A stretch of 64,000 bases of DNA from Dehalococcoidia bacterium (GCA_020847985.1 JADLBC010000003.1:150480-214479), one strand, 5' to 3'; counted from the first letter of the stretch, positions 49,602 through 59,980 are shown. The notes: generated by a model from the sequence alone, not told the origin. Made by a program: numbers and translations.

Positions 49602-50390
49602 CTAGTACCCCGGCAGTTCGGTGACCTCGTACGGCGGCTTCACGTCCCCGTCCGAGGCCGACTTCTCGAACTCCTTCAACCGGATCGAACCCTTCGCCCC
49701 TCGCAGCGCACCTTCGTACATCAGCAGCGCGCCGTCGCTATCCGCCACGCAGATCGTCGCCACGACGTTGCTGGCCGTCACCTTCCAGCAGTGACCGCTG
49801 CGTCCGCCCGCGCGGTAGCCGTTCGCGGGCGCAAAGGTCGCGCTCGAATCGTCCGCGAGCGCCTGCAGCATCGCGGGCAGTTCGAGCGCGACCGGCAGCG
49901 GCACCGGGCTGATCGCGTCCGGCTTCGTCTTCAGGCACGCCTGCTGCCCCTGGCCATCGATGCAGAGGTAGTCCGCCCCCGGCTCCCGCGCGACGGCGAT
50001 CGCGCCATCGTGGCCCGCGTACGTGCCTTCCAGCGTCGCCCGCGACTTCGCACCCTTCGCCGCGATCGTGAGCGTGCCGCCGACCGTCCCCAGTCCGCGC
50101 TCCTCCATGTTCACGAGGAACGCCATGCGAAAGGGTTGGTGGCCGAACAATTCCGCCGCGCGGGCGATCGCCTGGCGCGGCTCGGGTGGCAGCGGCGTGG
50201 ACGCCGGCGAAGCCGCCTTGCGCAGGTCCGCCTGTTCCGCGCCTTCCCCGCCCGTGAAGAGCGATGAAACGGCCGCGGGTGAATCGCCGCCGGGAGATAC
50301 GCCAGTGTCATTTCCAGATCCGCCGCACGCCCCCAGGAGCAGTGCCGCGGAGGTGGCCGTCAGCCCGGCCAGGGGCAGAAAACGCAGCAT
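49602..50390 (-). CDS. Lipoprotein of unknown function
   Basis: A 262-residue lipoprotein with signal FLPLAGLTATSAALLLGA-CGG. The mature part begins with a disordered 60-residue stretch and then a beta-rich domain (FRMAFLVNMEERGLGTVGGT; YLCIDGQGQQACLKTKPD; HCWKVTASNVVATICVADSD), reminiscent of LolA/LppX-like folds. No confident family. Start taken at ATG 50390. A TTG four codons upstream, close behind GGGGAGG, is an alternative. The stop lies in the pyrimidine end of the repeat block. Confidence 0.6.
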   Translation of the reverse strand: MLRFLPLAGLTATSAALLLGACGGSGNDTGVSPGGDSPAAVSSLFTGGEGAEQADLRKAASPASTPLPPEPRQAIARAAELFGHQPFRMAFLVNMEERGLGTVGGTLTIAAKGAKSRATLEGTYAGHDGAIAVAREPGADYLCIDGQGQQACLKTKPDAISPVPLPVALELPAMLQALADDSSATFAPANGYRAGGRSGHCWKVTASNVVATICVADSDGALLMYEGALRGAKGSIRLKEFEKSASDGDVKPPYEVTELPGY

Positions 50391-50900
50391 CCTCGAACCC
50401 AAACACCTCCCCGCACGCGCATCGTGGCGATCTTGTGATGGCAACGCAATATGTGGTGAAGGAACTGCAACCCGGCCTTATCGTTTGTGAACGTCACCGC
50501 CCGCCCACACGCCGCTCACCCGCCCTCCATCACCCCGCAACCAGCGCTCCCTACCGTACACGGCACATCCACCGGGCGTTCCGAACACCCCGCGGGCCGG
50601 TCAGCCCCAGGACGGAGCACCCGGGAACGGTTTCCTTACCTCGTTTGGTTGGATGAGCCCGGCGCAGCGCGAATGGTCAGCGCTCCCGGGCTTTTTCCTG
50701 CCCTTCATAACGCCCTCACACACGAACAACCCATCACCAGAATGTAAAAAACTCCCTCTTTCGCTTGACGCTGTCCCGGGTATCGGCAATAACAGCCCTA
50801 GTCGTTCCGGTGGGTCGAGCCTCCGGACGGCGAGGCGTGACCTGTCACGTCGAATTCGGGCACGAATGTCCGGCGGGGTCTCGGGTCCGATGGGGGTTGC
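50391..50900. other. Long intergenic region upstream of the giant secreted protein
   Basis: 510 bases between divergent genes. Short readings here (for example 50487-50747) have no homology-like character or convincing start. The stretch 50700-50800 is the least GC-rich of the area. It contains a TTGACG...AATAAC promoter candidate. The 100 bases before ATG 50901 form a structured-looking GC-rich leader, but no known riboswitch was recognised. Confidence 0.4.
50765..50793 (+). promoter_or_regulatory. Candidate sigma-70 promoter
   Basis: TTGACG (50765-50770), 17-bp spacer, AATAAC (50788-50793). It would give an RNA with about a 100-nt leader before ATG 50901. This is the best -35/-10 pair seen in the window. 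Confidence 0.45.
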
Positions 50901-53900
50901 ATGGCGACGCTCTACCGGCGTCTTTTCCTCGGTGTATTGCTAACCGCGTTCGTACTCATTGCGACGGATGCTCCCTTCCCCTCCCCGTGGCGCGTCCCGG
51001 CCGCATCGGCCACCACGCCGCTTGAGGCCTTCAACACACCGGTTCCCACGAAGCTCTACGCCGGCGTCGCCTCCCATACGGGCGTCGCCCAGGGCAATTC
51101 GTCCCTTGGCCTGCGCGGCTACTGCGTCGATATCCAGACCGAAGGCCATGTCGGCGTCGGTGGCGCCATCGATACCCTCCCCGCCGAGGAGCCCGCGAAG
51201 GATACCGGCTTCGAAGTCCTCAACGGCGAAATCGTCTCCGTCGACAAGTTCGATAACGGCTCCGCCACCACCCTCGACGACGTCTACTGCGTCGTCGTGC
51301 GCCAGCCCGTCGTGCTCGGCGCGAACTCGCCCTCCACCGGCGCCCGCCCGCCGCTCACCATTCGCTGGCGCTACAAGGACACCGGTTCCGCCACCGAGCA
51401 CGAACCGCTCGTGCTCACCCTTCCCGTGGTCTACGTAAACCTCAAGGGCATCACCGGCGTCGTCGGCGGCAGCGCCGCCGTCTGCACCGAAGGCTGGGAC
51501 CCGACCTTCCTCACGGGCCGCGCCTCGAACACGCCCCCCGGCACCCCCAACGCCCTCGACGTGGTCGCCACCGCGGACTGGTCCGTGTTTTCGCCGCCGG
51601 GCGTCAGCATCGTTGGCGTCTTCAAGCAGGGCAACGAACAGTGCGTCACCCTCCAGAGCAACACGCCGCAGAACAACATCTCCGTGCGCCTCGATTTCTG
51701 GGCCGTCTTCGAACGCAACGACGTCGCCGACGATGTCGCCCTCTTCCAGACGGGCACAACGAACATCGTGCCTGCCACCGTGCCCGAACTCCGCCATATC
51801 ACCACCGGCGGCTCCATCTTCCCCTCGCCCGAGCCCGCGCCGAACGTTATTGGCGCCCTGCACGCGGCCTGCATCATCCCGTCCGTCCCCGGCGACGTGC
51901 TCCTCCCCCAGAACATCAGCTTCGTCAGCACCGACGGCGCCACCACCAGCAACCTCACCGTCTTCAGCGATGGCGTGAACAACCCCATCGGCCTCCCGTC
52001 CGACTTCAACGGCGTCCCCAACGGCACCCTTTGCTTCGCCTGGACCTCCACGAACGCCGGCCGTCAGACCATCACCGCGTCGTTCACGGCTTCGCCCGCG
52101 AACCCGACCAACGGCACCCCCAACCCGCGCGTCTTCGCCGTCAGCTGGGATAGCGACGGCGATGGCAATGGCAGTGGCCAGAACAACGCCCTCCTCACCA
52201 AGACCTGGAACCGCATCACCCGCACCGAGATCACGACCGGCGGCGACTACAAGCAGGGCATCGTCACCAACGGCTCCAACGTCCTCCAGATTGACCAGAA
52301 CATCGCCAGCGGCGCCTACCTGGGCGATATCAGCCTGTACGAATGGGTCATCGGCAACCGCCCCGGCTTCGAAGGCCCCATCGACGGCGTCCCCGTCACC
52401 ATCTCCATCCTCCCCGCGCCCGGCGCCGCCTTCGATGCCCTCACCCCCCGCTGCGGCTACTTCGACCTCGGCGGCTCCGTCGCCCTCGTCCCACCGCCGC
52501 CCGTGCTCGATGCCCATGGCACGGTCATCCAGTTCAGCGCCGTCACCGTCGATGGCCGCGTGCAGTTCAACGTCTCCGTGAACAACGACCCGGACTGCAA
52601 CCAGTCGAGCCACATCTACATCGATATCCGCGCCGGCTACCCCTCGGGCATCCCCGGCGACAACAAGCCGTTCCCGCACGAGACGCTCGACATCGGCCTC
52701 ACCTTCACCTCCAAGTCCTCGGACGCGCCGCAGGTGCTCTGGGCCGGTTCCACCGCCACCATCACCTATTCGTTCGCGGGCGATTGCCGCACCGGCCCGA
52801 ACCCGAACCACCCGCTGAACGGCCGCGCCATCTTCGTGCGCGGCACAAATCAGCGCGGCTCCTTCATCCCCGAAGGCAACGTCATCATCTCTGGCGCCGA
52901 TACCGCCATCGTGCCCATTAGCACGACCACGAACGGCTGCACCTTCTCCGTGAAGTACGAGGCCGAAAGCCAGGGCGAAGTCGATATCGCCGCCTTCCTC
53001 CAGGTCCTCGTGTATCCCAGCGAAACCGCGCCACCGGATACAGGGACCTACGCCTCCGTCGAATACTCCAAGGTCGTCTACAACCTCTTCTTCCTCGAAT
53101 TCGAAAGCCTCACGCTCACGACCGAGGCCCGGCTCAACGTCTCCGAGCTCGGCAACCTCGATGCGCAGGTTCGCGGCTGGTTTGTGGGCACGAACCCCTC
53201 CCAGCGCGAAGCCACCATCACCGCCGATGGCCGCGCCCTCCCCGCTCGCCGCTGGGTCCTCCCCGACGACTGGATGACCCTCCGCGGCCCCGAAGGCTTC
53301 CGTTCGAACTGGCCCTCCGCGCCCTCCATGCCCTCCGCCCAGGTCACCTGGTACATGGAGAACGAAGGCGTCAAGAACAAGTTCCCGGCCGGCCCCAAGG
53401 AAGGCGCGCTCGGCTTCTTCTGGCCCGACGACGGCTTCGAATTCAGCTACAACGTCCAGCCCCAGACGAAGCAGCCATCCGCCCTCGGCAGCGTCCTGAA
53501 GCCGCGCATCATCAGCGAAATGACCGACCTCGACGGATTCGCCACCGTCGATACCTACGGCGACTACAACCTCAGCTTCGAAGGCTGCCCCGTGAACCCG
53601 CTCGGCCAGGGCGCCGATTGCCGCCCCGGCGATGTTGTCGGCCGCACGCGCTACTTCGCCCGCGTCGAGTACCCGGGCCTGCGCGGCAAGCACCCGCCGA
53701 TCAACTCCAACACCGTCGAAACCGTCTTCGAATGGGCCGGCTACAAGCGCGTCACCATCGTCGATGACCCGCTGAACCCCCAGTACAAGTACGTCGTCGC
53801 CCACCTCAAGGACCGCGACGGCTACTGCGACGCCGATGGCCTGAACAACGTCCTCGGCGTCCAGGTCCAGTTCATGATCGACGCCGGCGACGGCATCATC

Positions 53901-54761
53901 GACCAGGTCCAGGGCCCGCCGTCCACGATCAGCATCGATAAGCGAATCGCCGTCGCCACCACCTACGACACGGAGGACGACGCCGGCAACGCCATCCACA
54001 CCGATATCGCGAAGCCCGTGATCGAGCCGGACGAATGCCAGGCGTGGGTGCGCATCAGCAACAGCCTGCGCACGGTCGTGAACGTCACCGTCATGTTCCC
54101 GCCGCCGCCCGTGCCCATCCCCGCCGAGGTGCGGCTTACCGGCCTCACCTGCGGCGCCGGCGGCACCGCCACCGTCAAGAACCTCTCCAGCCGCACCATC
54201 TCGCTCGCCGGCTTCGGCGTGCGCAGCGCCAATGGCGATTACCCGCAGTACGAAGAGCACCTCGATCTCGATGGCCTCCTCGCGCCCGGCGAATCGAAGG
54301 CCATCACGAGCGCCCCCGGCTACTGGCTCTACGCCACCGACCCCTACCTCTTCGGCAACGTCACGAACGACTATGCCCGGCTGGTGTGGAACGGCTACGA
54401 GATCTCGCGCATCACCTGCGCCGGCGTCGCCACCCAGAACGCCATCCCCGATAGCTTCCCGCTCGAAGGCGAAGGCTCCATCTACCGCGACGTGATCGTG
54501 AACTTCACGGACCTCGAATCGCGCCTGCTCGTGCCCGGCTGGAACCTGCTCACCACCGGCGCCGGCACCGCCGATATCGCCGCCTCCTTCGGTGCGAACG
54601 TCGCCGACGTCGAAAGCGTGCAGACGTGGGACGCCGCCACCAGCACCTGGAAGAAGTGGCTCGGCCCCGGGAACGCCGCGAACACGATCGAGAAATTCGA
54701 ACCGAACACCGTCTACTGGGTGCGGGTCAATCGCGCCTTTACGGTACTTGTGCCGAAGTAG
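50901..54761 (+). CDS. Large secreted multi-domain surface protein
   Basis: A 1286-residue exported protein. Signal peptide (LFLGVLLTAFVLIATDAPF..ASA-T). The mature chain is beta-rich, with repeated Ig-like segments (VYVNLKGITGVVGGSAAVC; LHAACIIPSVPGDVLLPQN; VLWAGSTATITYSFAGDCR), then a part near residue 1075 that resembles a lamin-tail domain (VRLTGLTCGAGGTATVKNLS) and a final VPGWNLLTTGAGTADIAASF domain ending TVYWVRVNRAFTVLVPK. There is no C-terminal sorting motif, TM helix or lipobox, so it is probably released or held non-covalently. It is the largest gene here. The neighbouring sortases and SP-PT-TM proteins suggest a cell-surface role. Confidence 0.7.
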   Translation: MATLYRRLFLGVLLTAFVLIATDAPFPSPWRVPAASATTPLEAFNTPVPTKLYAGVASHTGVAQGNSSLGLRGYCVDIQTEGHVGVGGAIDTLPAEEPAKDTGFEVLNGEIVSVDKFDNGSATTLDDVYCVVVRQPVVLGANSPSTGARPPLTIRWRYKDTGSATEHEPLVLTLPVVYVNLKGITGVVGGSAAVCTEGWDPTFLTGRASNTPPGTPNALDVVATADWSVFSPPGVSIVGVFKQGNEQCVTLQSNTPQNNISVRLDFWAVFERNDVADDVALFQTGTTNIVPATVPELRHITTGGSIFPSPEPAPNVIGALHAACIIPSVPGDVLLPQNISFVSTDGATTSNLTVFSDGVNNPIGLPSDFNGVPNGTLCFAWTSTNAGRQTITASFTASPANPTNGTPNPRVFAVSWDSDGDGNGSGQNNALLTKTWNRITRTEITTGGDYKQGIVTNGSNVLQIDQNIASGAYLGDISLYEWVIGNRPGFEGPIDGVPVTISILPAPGAAFDALTPRCGYFDLGGSVALVPPPPVLDAHGTVIQFSAVTVDGRVQFNVSVNNDPDCNQSSHIYIDIRAGYPSGIPGDNKPFPHETLDIGLTFTSKSSDAPQVLWAGSTATITYSFAGDCRTGPNPNHPLNGRAIFVRGTNQRGSFIPEGNVIISGADTAIVPISTTTNGCTFSVKYEAESQGEVDIAAFLQVLVYPSETAPPDTGTYASVEYSKVVYNLFFLEFESLTLTTEARLNVSELGNLDAQVRGWFVGTNPSQREATITADGRALPARRWVLPDDWMTLRGPEGFRSNWPSAPSMPSAQVTWYMENEGVKNKFPAGPKEGALGFFWPDDGFEFSYNVQPQTKQPSALGSVLKPRIISEMTDLDGFATVDTYGDYNLSFEGCPVNPLGQGADCRPGDVVGRTRYFARVEYPGLRGKHPPINSNTVETVFEWAGYKRVTIVDDPLNPQYKYVVAHLKDRDGYCDADGLNNVLGVQVQFMIDAGDGIIDQVQGPPSTISIDKRIAVATTYDTEDDAGNAIHTDIAKPVIEPDECQAWVRISNSLRTVVNVTVMFPPPPVPIPAEVRLTGLTCGAGGTATVKNLSSRTISLAGFGVRSANGDYPQYEEHLDLDGLLAPGESKAITSAPGYWLYATDPYLFGNVTNDYARLVWNGYEISRITCAGVATQNAIPDSFPLEGEGSIYRDVIVNFTDLESRLLVPGWNLLTTGAGTADIAASFGANVADVESVQTWDAATSTWKKWLGPGNAANTIEKFEPNTVYWVRVNRAFTVLVPK

Positions 54762-54827
54762 TGCCGCTTAGAAACGGCTCCCGTACTCTCGAATGAGGCC
54801 GTTAGTCCACATTCGAGCAGTTGCTAC

Positions 54828-55586
54828 ATGACGAAATTCACGCACTTCACGGGCGCCCGAATCGCCGTGGCGGTGGCCGCGCTGGCCGCCGCCCTCGCTC
54901 TCGCGAACCTCGCCCGCGCCCAGGTCTTCGGGCCGCCCTCGACCTTCTTCGGCACCATCGTCGATTCCGCCGGCGAAATCCCCGAGAACACCGTCGTCGA
55001 GGCCTACATCGGCAACACCAAGTGCAACACGAAGGACGGCAAAGTCCTCTACGCCACCGACGGCAAGACGCGCATCGCCACCTACATCATCGATGTCGTC
55101 TCCGACGAGCAGAAGGCCGGCTGCGGCCAGCGCGATAGCACCGTCCGCATCAAAATCGGCGACCGCCTCTCCACGCAGACGGGCACCTGGGCGGCGGGCC
55201 CCGTCGAACTTGGTATCGCCTTCGGCAGCGCCAGCCCCGTGCCGCAGCCCACGGCGGCGCCCACGGCCACCCCGGATGTCGCCGCCATCGCCACATCCAC
55301 CTCCGCCGCGCGCGCCACGAGCATCGCCAACGGCACACCCGCCGCGGCCCTCCCCGGCGGCGGCAGCGTCGCCACCATCCCGCCGGGCTCCCCGGGCGCG
55401 GGCTCACCCGTCCCGACGACGGCCGGCGGCCTCGTCACCTCCGGCCCCGGCCCGACCGAACAGGATGCGGGCGGCGATGGCGGCTTCCCCGTCTGGGGCG
55501 TCGTCGTGATCGGCCTGCTCGTGCTCGCCGGCATCGGTGGCGGCGCGGGCGTGCTGCTTGCGCGCAGCCGCGGCGGGAACAGCTAG
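54828..55586 (+). CDS. Secreted single-pass protein, paralogue of the 47020 gene
   Basis: A 252-residue protein with signal peptide (VAVAALAAALALANLARA-Q). The domain is the same as in the 47020-47775 product: PSTFFGTIVDSAGEIPENTV, VEAYIGNTKC, YIIDVVSDEQKAGCGQRD, VRIKIGD. A Thr/Ala/Pro linker, a C-terminal helix (WGVVVIGLLVLAGIGGGAGV) and RSRGGNS follow. The pair shares the Cys positions and domain order, so both are paralogues on either side of the RodZ and giant-protein genes. It probably is cotranscribed with the giant protein, 66 bases upstream. An intrinsic terminator follows. Confidence 0.75.
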   Translation: MTKFTHFTGARIAVAVAALAAALALANLARAQVFGPPSTFFGTIVDSAGEIPENTVVEAYIGNTKCNTKDGKVLYATDGKTRIATYIIDVVSDEQKAGCGQRDSTVRIKIGDRLSTQTGTWAAGPVELGIAFGSASPVPQPTAAPTATPDVAAIATSTSAARATSIANGTPAAALPGGGSVATIPPGSPGAGSPVPTTAGGLVTSGPGPTEQDAGGDGGFPVWGVVVIGLLVLAGIGGGAGVLLARSRGGNS

Positions 55587-55617
55587 CCGCCCTACGGCAT
55601 CCGCGCGCACGATTCTC

Positions 55618-55649
55618 GGGGTTGCCAGCATAGGCAACCCCGTTTCCTT
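55618..55649 (+). terminator. Intrinsic terminator
   Basis: GGGGTTGCC / GGCAACCCC, a perfect 9-bp stem with 6-nt loop, followed by GTTTCCTT. The stem sequence resembles the palindromes of the dispersed repeats. Confidence 0.75.
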
Positions 55650-55654
55650 CCCGG

Positions 55655-55660
55655 TACAGT
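55655..55660 (+). promoter_or_regulatory. -10 element, leaderless class
   Basis: TACAGT ending 6 nt before GTG 55667. Confidence 0.5.
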
Positions 55661-55666
55661 GCCACC

Positions 55667-58441
55667 GTGGTCACCCTCCGGCCGGACGAGAACCGCTATC
55701 TGATTGATGCCGGCCCCGCCGAGCAGGCGCTGCTTCGCCGTGTCCCCGGCGGCCGCTGGAACAACATCTCCCGCCGCTGGCAGTTCCCCCGTCAGCGCGG
55801 CGTCATCCTCGCTCTCGACCTCGTGTTCGGCGCCGCCGGCTGGCTCGCCGAACCGGCCCTCGGACCCGACATCGCCGACGCCCGCCGCGGCTTTCCACCG
55901 CCCCAGGCCGGCGGCGGCGTCGCCCGCGAAGGCACCCAGCTGCGCGTCCACTGCACCTTCGCCGACCGCGACCTCGTCAAAGCCGTCCCCGGTTACCGCT
56001 GGTCCGCACCCGATCGCTGCTGGTTCGTGCCCGCCGCTCCCGTGGCGTTCGAGATCCTCATCGCGGCTTTCGGCGAGTACCTGGAGGTCTCCGGCGACGT
56101 CGTCGACTACATCGAACTCAAGCGCCGCGATGAGCTCGACGCCGTCGAACGTGCCCGCGCGGCCACGCTGCTTGACGCACCCGCTGCCACGCTCGCGCCC
56201 GCACCCGTCGTGCCCGCGGTCGCGCCCGTCGCACCGGACGTGATGCCCGCCGACGTCGAAGCCGTCCTGACGCTTCCCTCCCGGGGTAGCCCCTGGGAAC
56301 TGGGAACCGGGAACCGGGAACTCCTCGATGACGCCCGGGTCCTCGACCGCCTGGCCACGGCCGTCGAGCGCCTCGTCACCGTCATTGAACGGCTGGACGC
56401 CCGGCTCGATGCCGCCCCCGCGCTCGTGCCGGCCGCACCCGTGCCCGCCGCGCCGCCAGTCCCGGATGAAGTCTCCCCAGGCGGTGCCGCGCCCGATTGG
56501 GCCGACCTCCTGCGTCTCTCCGAAGAGAGCGCCTCCGAGGCCGCCTCCGCTGCCAGCCGTCTGCTCCAATCCCAGGGCGAAAGCGCTACCCGCGAACTGC
56601 GCGCCGTCGCCGCCATCTGCCTCGCCCGCGCGGGCAACGCCGACCGCGCCTTCGGCCAGCTCAGCGCCGCCCTCGGGCCCTCCGCCGAGTTCGCCAGCGC
56701 CGACCTCACGGGCATCGCCCGCCACGAACTCGTGCAACTCGCCCTCGCCTTCTTGAACGAAGCCTGCCGGCCCGCGGTCCCCGTCGATGGTGCCGTCACC
56801 CTCCGGGGCGCGCTGCTCGCCGAGCTCATGAACGGCGACGGATTCGATCGCGCCGCCATCAGCTCGCCCGCCGCCCAGGGCCTGCTCGAACAGCTCATGG
56901 CCGGCGTGCCCCTGCGCACCATCGATACCCCCCTCAGCGACCTCGTGCGCGTCCTTCACCTCGTCTCCCTCGCCCGCGCCCGCGTGCCCCTCCTCGGTAC
57001 CCGCATCGCCGGCATGCTCGACGATGCCTCGCTCCGCGCCGACGCCGTCGGTCTCGCCGTCATCCTTCGCACCAATCTCGCGATGGAGGCCGAGAGCATG
57101 GACGAATGGGTCCACTCCTGGCCGCGCGGGGAGCACTTCGAACCCGGCCTGGGACTGGACGAAGCCGCCCGTCGCGCCCTTCCCCTCATGGACCGCGAAC
57201 TCGCCCCCCGTGCCGCGCTCGCCCGCCTCGCGACCATCGCCACCCTTCCGCCGGAAGAGGTCAGCCTGCGCGACCGCCGCGAGCTCGTGAACTGCATCCC
57301 CCGCCACGACGCGATGCGCCGATATGCCGAGTTCCTGGCCATGTTCCGCCTCGCGGCCGCCGGCGAACGCGCTCCCTGGGACGAATTCCCGGGCTACATC
57401 GAAATCGTCACCGGCAAGGAACTGGCCACCACCGCCGAGCACATCGCCGAGGCCTACCTCGCCGGCTCCGGCCCGGGCAGCGCCGCGCGCCTCCTCGCCG
57501 ACCGCGCCGTCCTCGCCTGCCTGCGCCAGCCCCGGGGCATCACCGACCCGGCGAAGCACGTCCTCGACCTCCTCCCCGTGCTGGGCGAAGGCTCCCGCCC
57601 GGACAACCTGCTCAACGAGCTGGGCCAACTCCTTGAGGACGGCGAGTTCCGGGGCGCCGACATGTTCAGCCGCGAACAGCGCGTGGCCGTCTACCGCGCC
57701 GCCCTCGATGCCTCCATCCGCCAGGGCCACGACCGTGATGCCCGCGACGCCTTCCATCGCCTCGTGCGCGAACTCCAGAACGATCCCGGTCTCGGCCCAC
57801 TGCGCGAACTGTGCGCCGATGCCCTGATCTTTCGCCCCCTGCGCGTGCCCGCCCTCGCGCTCCAGGCCGAGCTCTTGCTCGAAGAAGGCGCCGATGCCAC
57901 CGCCGTGGCGGAACGCCTTGAAGCCGCCATGCGCGGCCGCGACGAAGACGACGCCGAAGACGCGCGGGACCAGCTCCTCGGCCTGCAGTACGTCTACCCC
58001 GCCTTCAACGCCCTCATGAAGGCGCGCTTCGCCGAGAAGAACGAGGACCCGGGCCTGGAGGCGCCCCCATCGTTCCCCGGCCGCCGCATCGTCATCGCCG
58101 GCGGCCGCGAATACCTGCGCAAGCGCGGCGACCCGGTCCTCCAGCACTGGGGCCTCAAGGTCGCCTGGCTCGATCCCGCGGCCGCGAAACATGGCGCGCA
58201 GGCGAAGGATCTCGCCGCCGGCACCGCCGACCTCGTGCTCATCAACACCGCTTGCATCGGCCACGCCGCCAGCGGCCGTATCATCGAAGCCGCCCGAGCC
58301 GCCGGCAACGAGCCGCTCCTGCAGCCCGGCAACGGCGTCGGCTCCATGCTCCTCGCCATCAAGCGCCGCCTCGAAATCGCCGAACCCGCCCTCCGCGCGC
58401 CCTCCAAGGTCGCCGAAAAGCGCCGCCGCGCCGGCCTTTAG
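55667..58441 (+). CDS. HARP-like / DUF2325 protein of unknown function
   Basis: A 924-residue soluble protein. Residues 1-140 hold two similar small modules with W-x6/7-W-x-x-P signatures ([28 protein letters not shown]), resembling the HARP-type annealing domain. Residues 205-219 are encoded by a copy of the dispersed repeat. A coiled-coil stretch and about 500 Ala/Leu-rich helical residues follow. The C-terminus (about 805-900) looks like DUF2325 ([38 protein letters not shown]). DUF2325 proteins often occur near DNA-repair or defence-type genes, so a nucleic-acid role is possible. No nuclease or helicase motif is visible. GTG start, leaderless promoter. Confidence 0.65.
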   Translation: MVTLRPDENRYLIDAGPAEQALLRRVPGGRWNNISRRWQFPRQRGVILALDLVFGAAGWLAEPALGPDIADARRGFPPPQAGGGVAREGTQLRVHCTFADRDLVKAVPGYRWSAPDRCWFVPAAPVAFEILIAAFGEYLEVSGDVVDYIELKRRDELDAVERARAATLLDAPAATLAPAPVVPAVAPVAPDVMPADVEAVLTLPSRGSPWELGTGNRELLDDARVLDRLATAVERLVTVIERLDARLDAAPALVPAAPVPAAPPVPDEVSPGGAAPDWADLLRLSEESASEAASAASRLLQSQGESATRELRAVAAICLARAGNADRAFGQLSAALGPSAEFASADLTGIARHELVQLALAFLNEACRPAVPVDGAVTLRGALLAELMNGDGFDRAAISSPAAQGLLEQLMAGVPLRTIDTPLSDLVRVLHLVSLARARVPLLGTRIAGMLDDASLRADAVGLAVILRTNLAMEAESMDEWVHSWPRGEHFEPGLGLDEAARRALPLMDRELAPRAALARLATIATLPPEEVSLRDRRELVNCIPRHDAMRRYAEFLAMFRLAAAGERAPWDEFPGYIEIVTGKELATTAEHIAEAYLAGSGPGSAARLLADRAVLACLRQPRGITDPAKHVLDLLPVLGEGSRPDNLLNELGQLLEDGEFRGADMFSREQRVAVYRAALDASIRQGHDRDARDAFHRLVRELQNDPGLGPLRELCADALIFRPLRVPALALQAELLLEEGADATAVAERLEAAMRGRDEDDAEDARDQLLGLQYVYPAFNALMKARFAEKNEDPGLEAPPSFPGRRIVIAGGREYLRKRGDPVLQHWGLKVAWLDPAAAKHGAQAKDLAAGTADLVLINTACIGHAASGRIIEAARAAGNEPLLQPGNGVGSMLLAIKRRLEIAEPALRAPSKVAEKRRRAGL
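56281..56322 (+). repeat. Dispersed repeat inside a coding sequence
   Basis: CCGGGGTAGCCCC followed by four 7-bp units TGGGAAC/CGGGAAC and a T: 42 bases, 14 codons, in frame. Here it encodes [11 protein letters not shown] within the linker of the HARP-like/DUF2325 protein. The same sequence is intergenic at 45329 and 45528. Confidence 0.9.
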
Positions 58442-58547
58442 GCGGCGGCCCGGCCCCACTCGGCGCGCTCCCCCACCATGCGATATCCTCTTGCTGATAC
58501 GCGGCCGCAAGACGCCGCCGAGAGCTCTCCGGAGATCGCACCGACCT

Positions 58548-59954
58548 ATGTCCCAACCACGCACCATCTCCCAGAAGATCTGGGATAACCACCTCGTCCG
58601 CGGCGAGGCCGGCAAACCCGACCTCCTCTTCATCGACCTCCACCTCGTCCACGAGGTCACCTCGCCCCAGGCCTTCGAATCGCTGCGCATGCAGGGCCGC
58701 AAGGTCCGCCGCCCCGACCTCACCCTCGCCACCGTCGACCACAACGTGCCCACGCGCGACCGCGACAAGCCCTGGACCGACCCGCTCTCCATCCAGCAGG
58801 TCGAAACCTTGCGCAAGAACGTCGAGGATTTCGGCGTGCCCTACTTCGGCGTCGGCGATATCCGCCAGGGCATCGTCCACGTCATCGGCCCCGAGCAGGG
58901 TCTCACCCAGCCCGGCATGACCATCGTCTGCGGCGATAGCCACACCGCCACCCACGGCGCCTTCGGCGCGCTCGCCTTCGGCATTGGCACCAGCGAAGTC
59001 GAGCACGTCCTCGCCACGCAGACGCTCCCGCAGGCAAAGCCCAGGACGATGTCCATCGAAGTCAACGGCGAACTTCACCCCGGCGTCACCCCCAAGGACG
59101 TCATCCTCGCCATCATCCGCAAGATCGGCGTCTCCGGCGGCGTCGGCCACGTCGCCGAATACCGCGGCGAAGTCATCCGCAACCTCTCCATGGAAGGCCG
59201 GATGACCATCTGCAACATGTCCATCGAAGGCGGCGCCCGCGCCGGCCTCGTCGCCCCCGACGACACCACCTTCGCCTATATGGAAGGCCGCCAGCACGCC
59301 CCGAAGGGCGCCGACTGGGAGCGCGCCCTCGATGCCTGGCGCGCCCTTCCCACCGATGACGGCGCCGCCTTCGATACCGTCGTCGAACTCGATGGCGCCG
59401 CGATCGAGCCCTGCGTCACCTGGGGCACCACCCCCGCCCAGTCCGTCCCCGTTACCGGCCGCGTGCCCGACCCCTCGGACGCCGCGAACCCGCAGGCCGC
59501 CGAACTCGCCGAGCGCTCCCTCGCTTATATGGACCTCAAGCCCGGCACCCGCATCGAGGACATCCCCCTCGACGTCGTCTTCGTCGGCTCCTGCACGAAT
59601 GGCCGCATCGAGGACCTGCGCGCCGCCGCCGAAGTCGTTCGCGGCCGGAAGACGGCGTCCACCGTCCGCGCCATGGTCGTCCCCGGCTCCGGCCTCGTGA
59701 AGCTCCAGGCCGAAAAGGAAGGCCTCGACCGCATCTTCACCGACGCCGGTTTCGAATGGCGCGACGCCGGCTGCTCCATGTGCCTGGGCATGAACCCCGA
59801 CATTCTGCTTCCCGGCGAACGCAGCGCCTCGACTTCGAACCGGAACTTCGAAGGCCGCCAGGGCCGCGGCGGGCGCACCCATCTCGTCAGCCCGCAGATG
59901 GCCGCCGCCGCCGCCATCGCCGGCCACTTCGTCGATATCCGCACCTGGAAGTAG
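58548..59954 (+). CDS. leuC: 3-isopropylmalate dehydratase large subunit LeuC
   Basis: A 468-residue aconitase-family protein: [20 protein letters not shown], the [20 protein letters not shown] signature, and [4Fe-4S] ligands in [17 protein letters not shown] and the pair in [13 protein letters not shown]. It isomerises 2- to 3-isopropylmalate in leucine synthesis together with LeuD. leuA and leuB are not in the window. A TATCCT -10 box at about 58483 and a distant GGAG precede the ATG, giving a leader near 60 nt. It forms an operon with leuD 26 bases downstream. Confidence 0.97.
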   Translation: MSQPRTISQKIWDNHLVRGEAGKPDLLFIDLHLVHEVTSPQAFESLRMQGRKVRRPDLTLATVDHNVPTRDRDKPWTDPLSIQQVETLRKNVEDFGVPYFGVGDIRQGIVHVIGPEQGLTQPGMTIVCGDSHTATHGAFGALAFGIGTSEVEHVLATQTLPQAKPRTMSIEVNGELHPGVTPKDVILAIIRKIGVSGGVGHVAEYRGEVIRNLSMEGRMTICNMSIEGGARAGLVAPDDTTFAYMEGRQHAPKGADWERALDAWRALPTDDGAAFDTVVELDGAAIEPCVTWGTTPAQSVPVTGRVPDPSDAANPQAAELAERSLAYMDLKPGTRIEDIPLDVVFVGSCTNGRIEDLRAAAEVVRGRKTASTVRAMVVPGSGLVKLQAEKEGLDRIFTDAGFEWRDAGCSMCLGMNPDILLPGERSASTSNRNFEGRQGRGGRTHLVSPQMAAAAAIAGHFVDIRTWK

Positions 59955-59980
59955 CGCGCGGCGAGCCGCGGAGGACCACC

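Noticed and set aside
50487..50747. An 86-residue reading in the intergenic region
   Set aside because: Pro/His/Ser-rich, no start signal, no similarity to a known family; treated as non-coding.
50940..54260. A 1106-residue open reading on the minus strand
   Set aside because: It is the antisense of the large secreted protein, whose codon pattern leaves few stops on the other strand. It shows no domain and no start signal.
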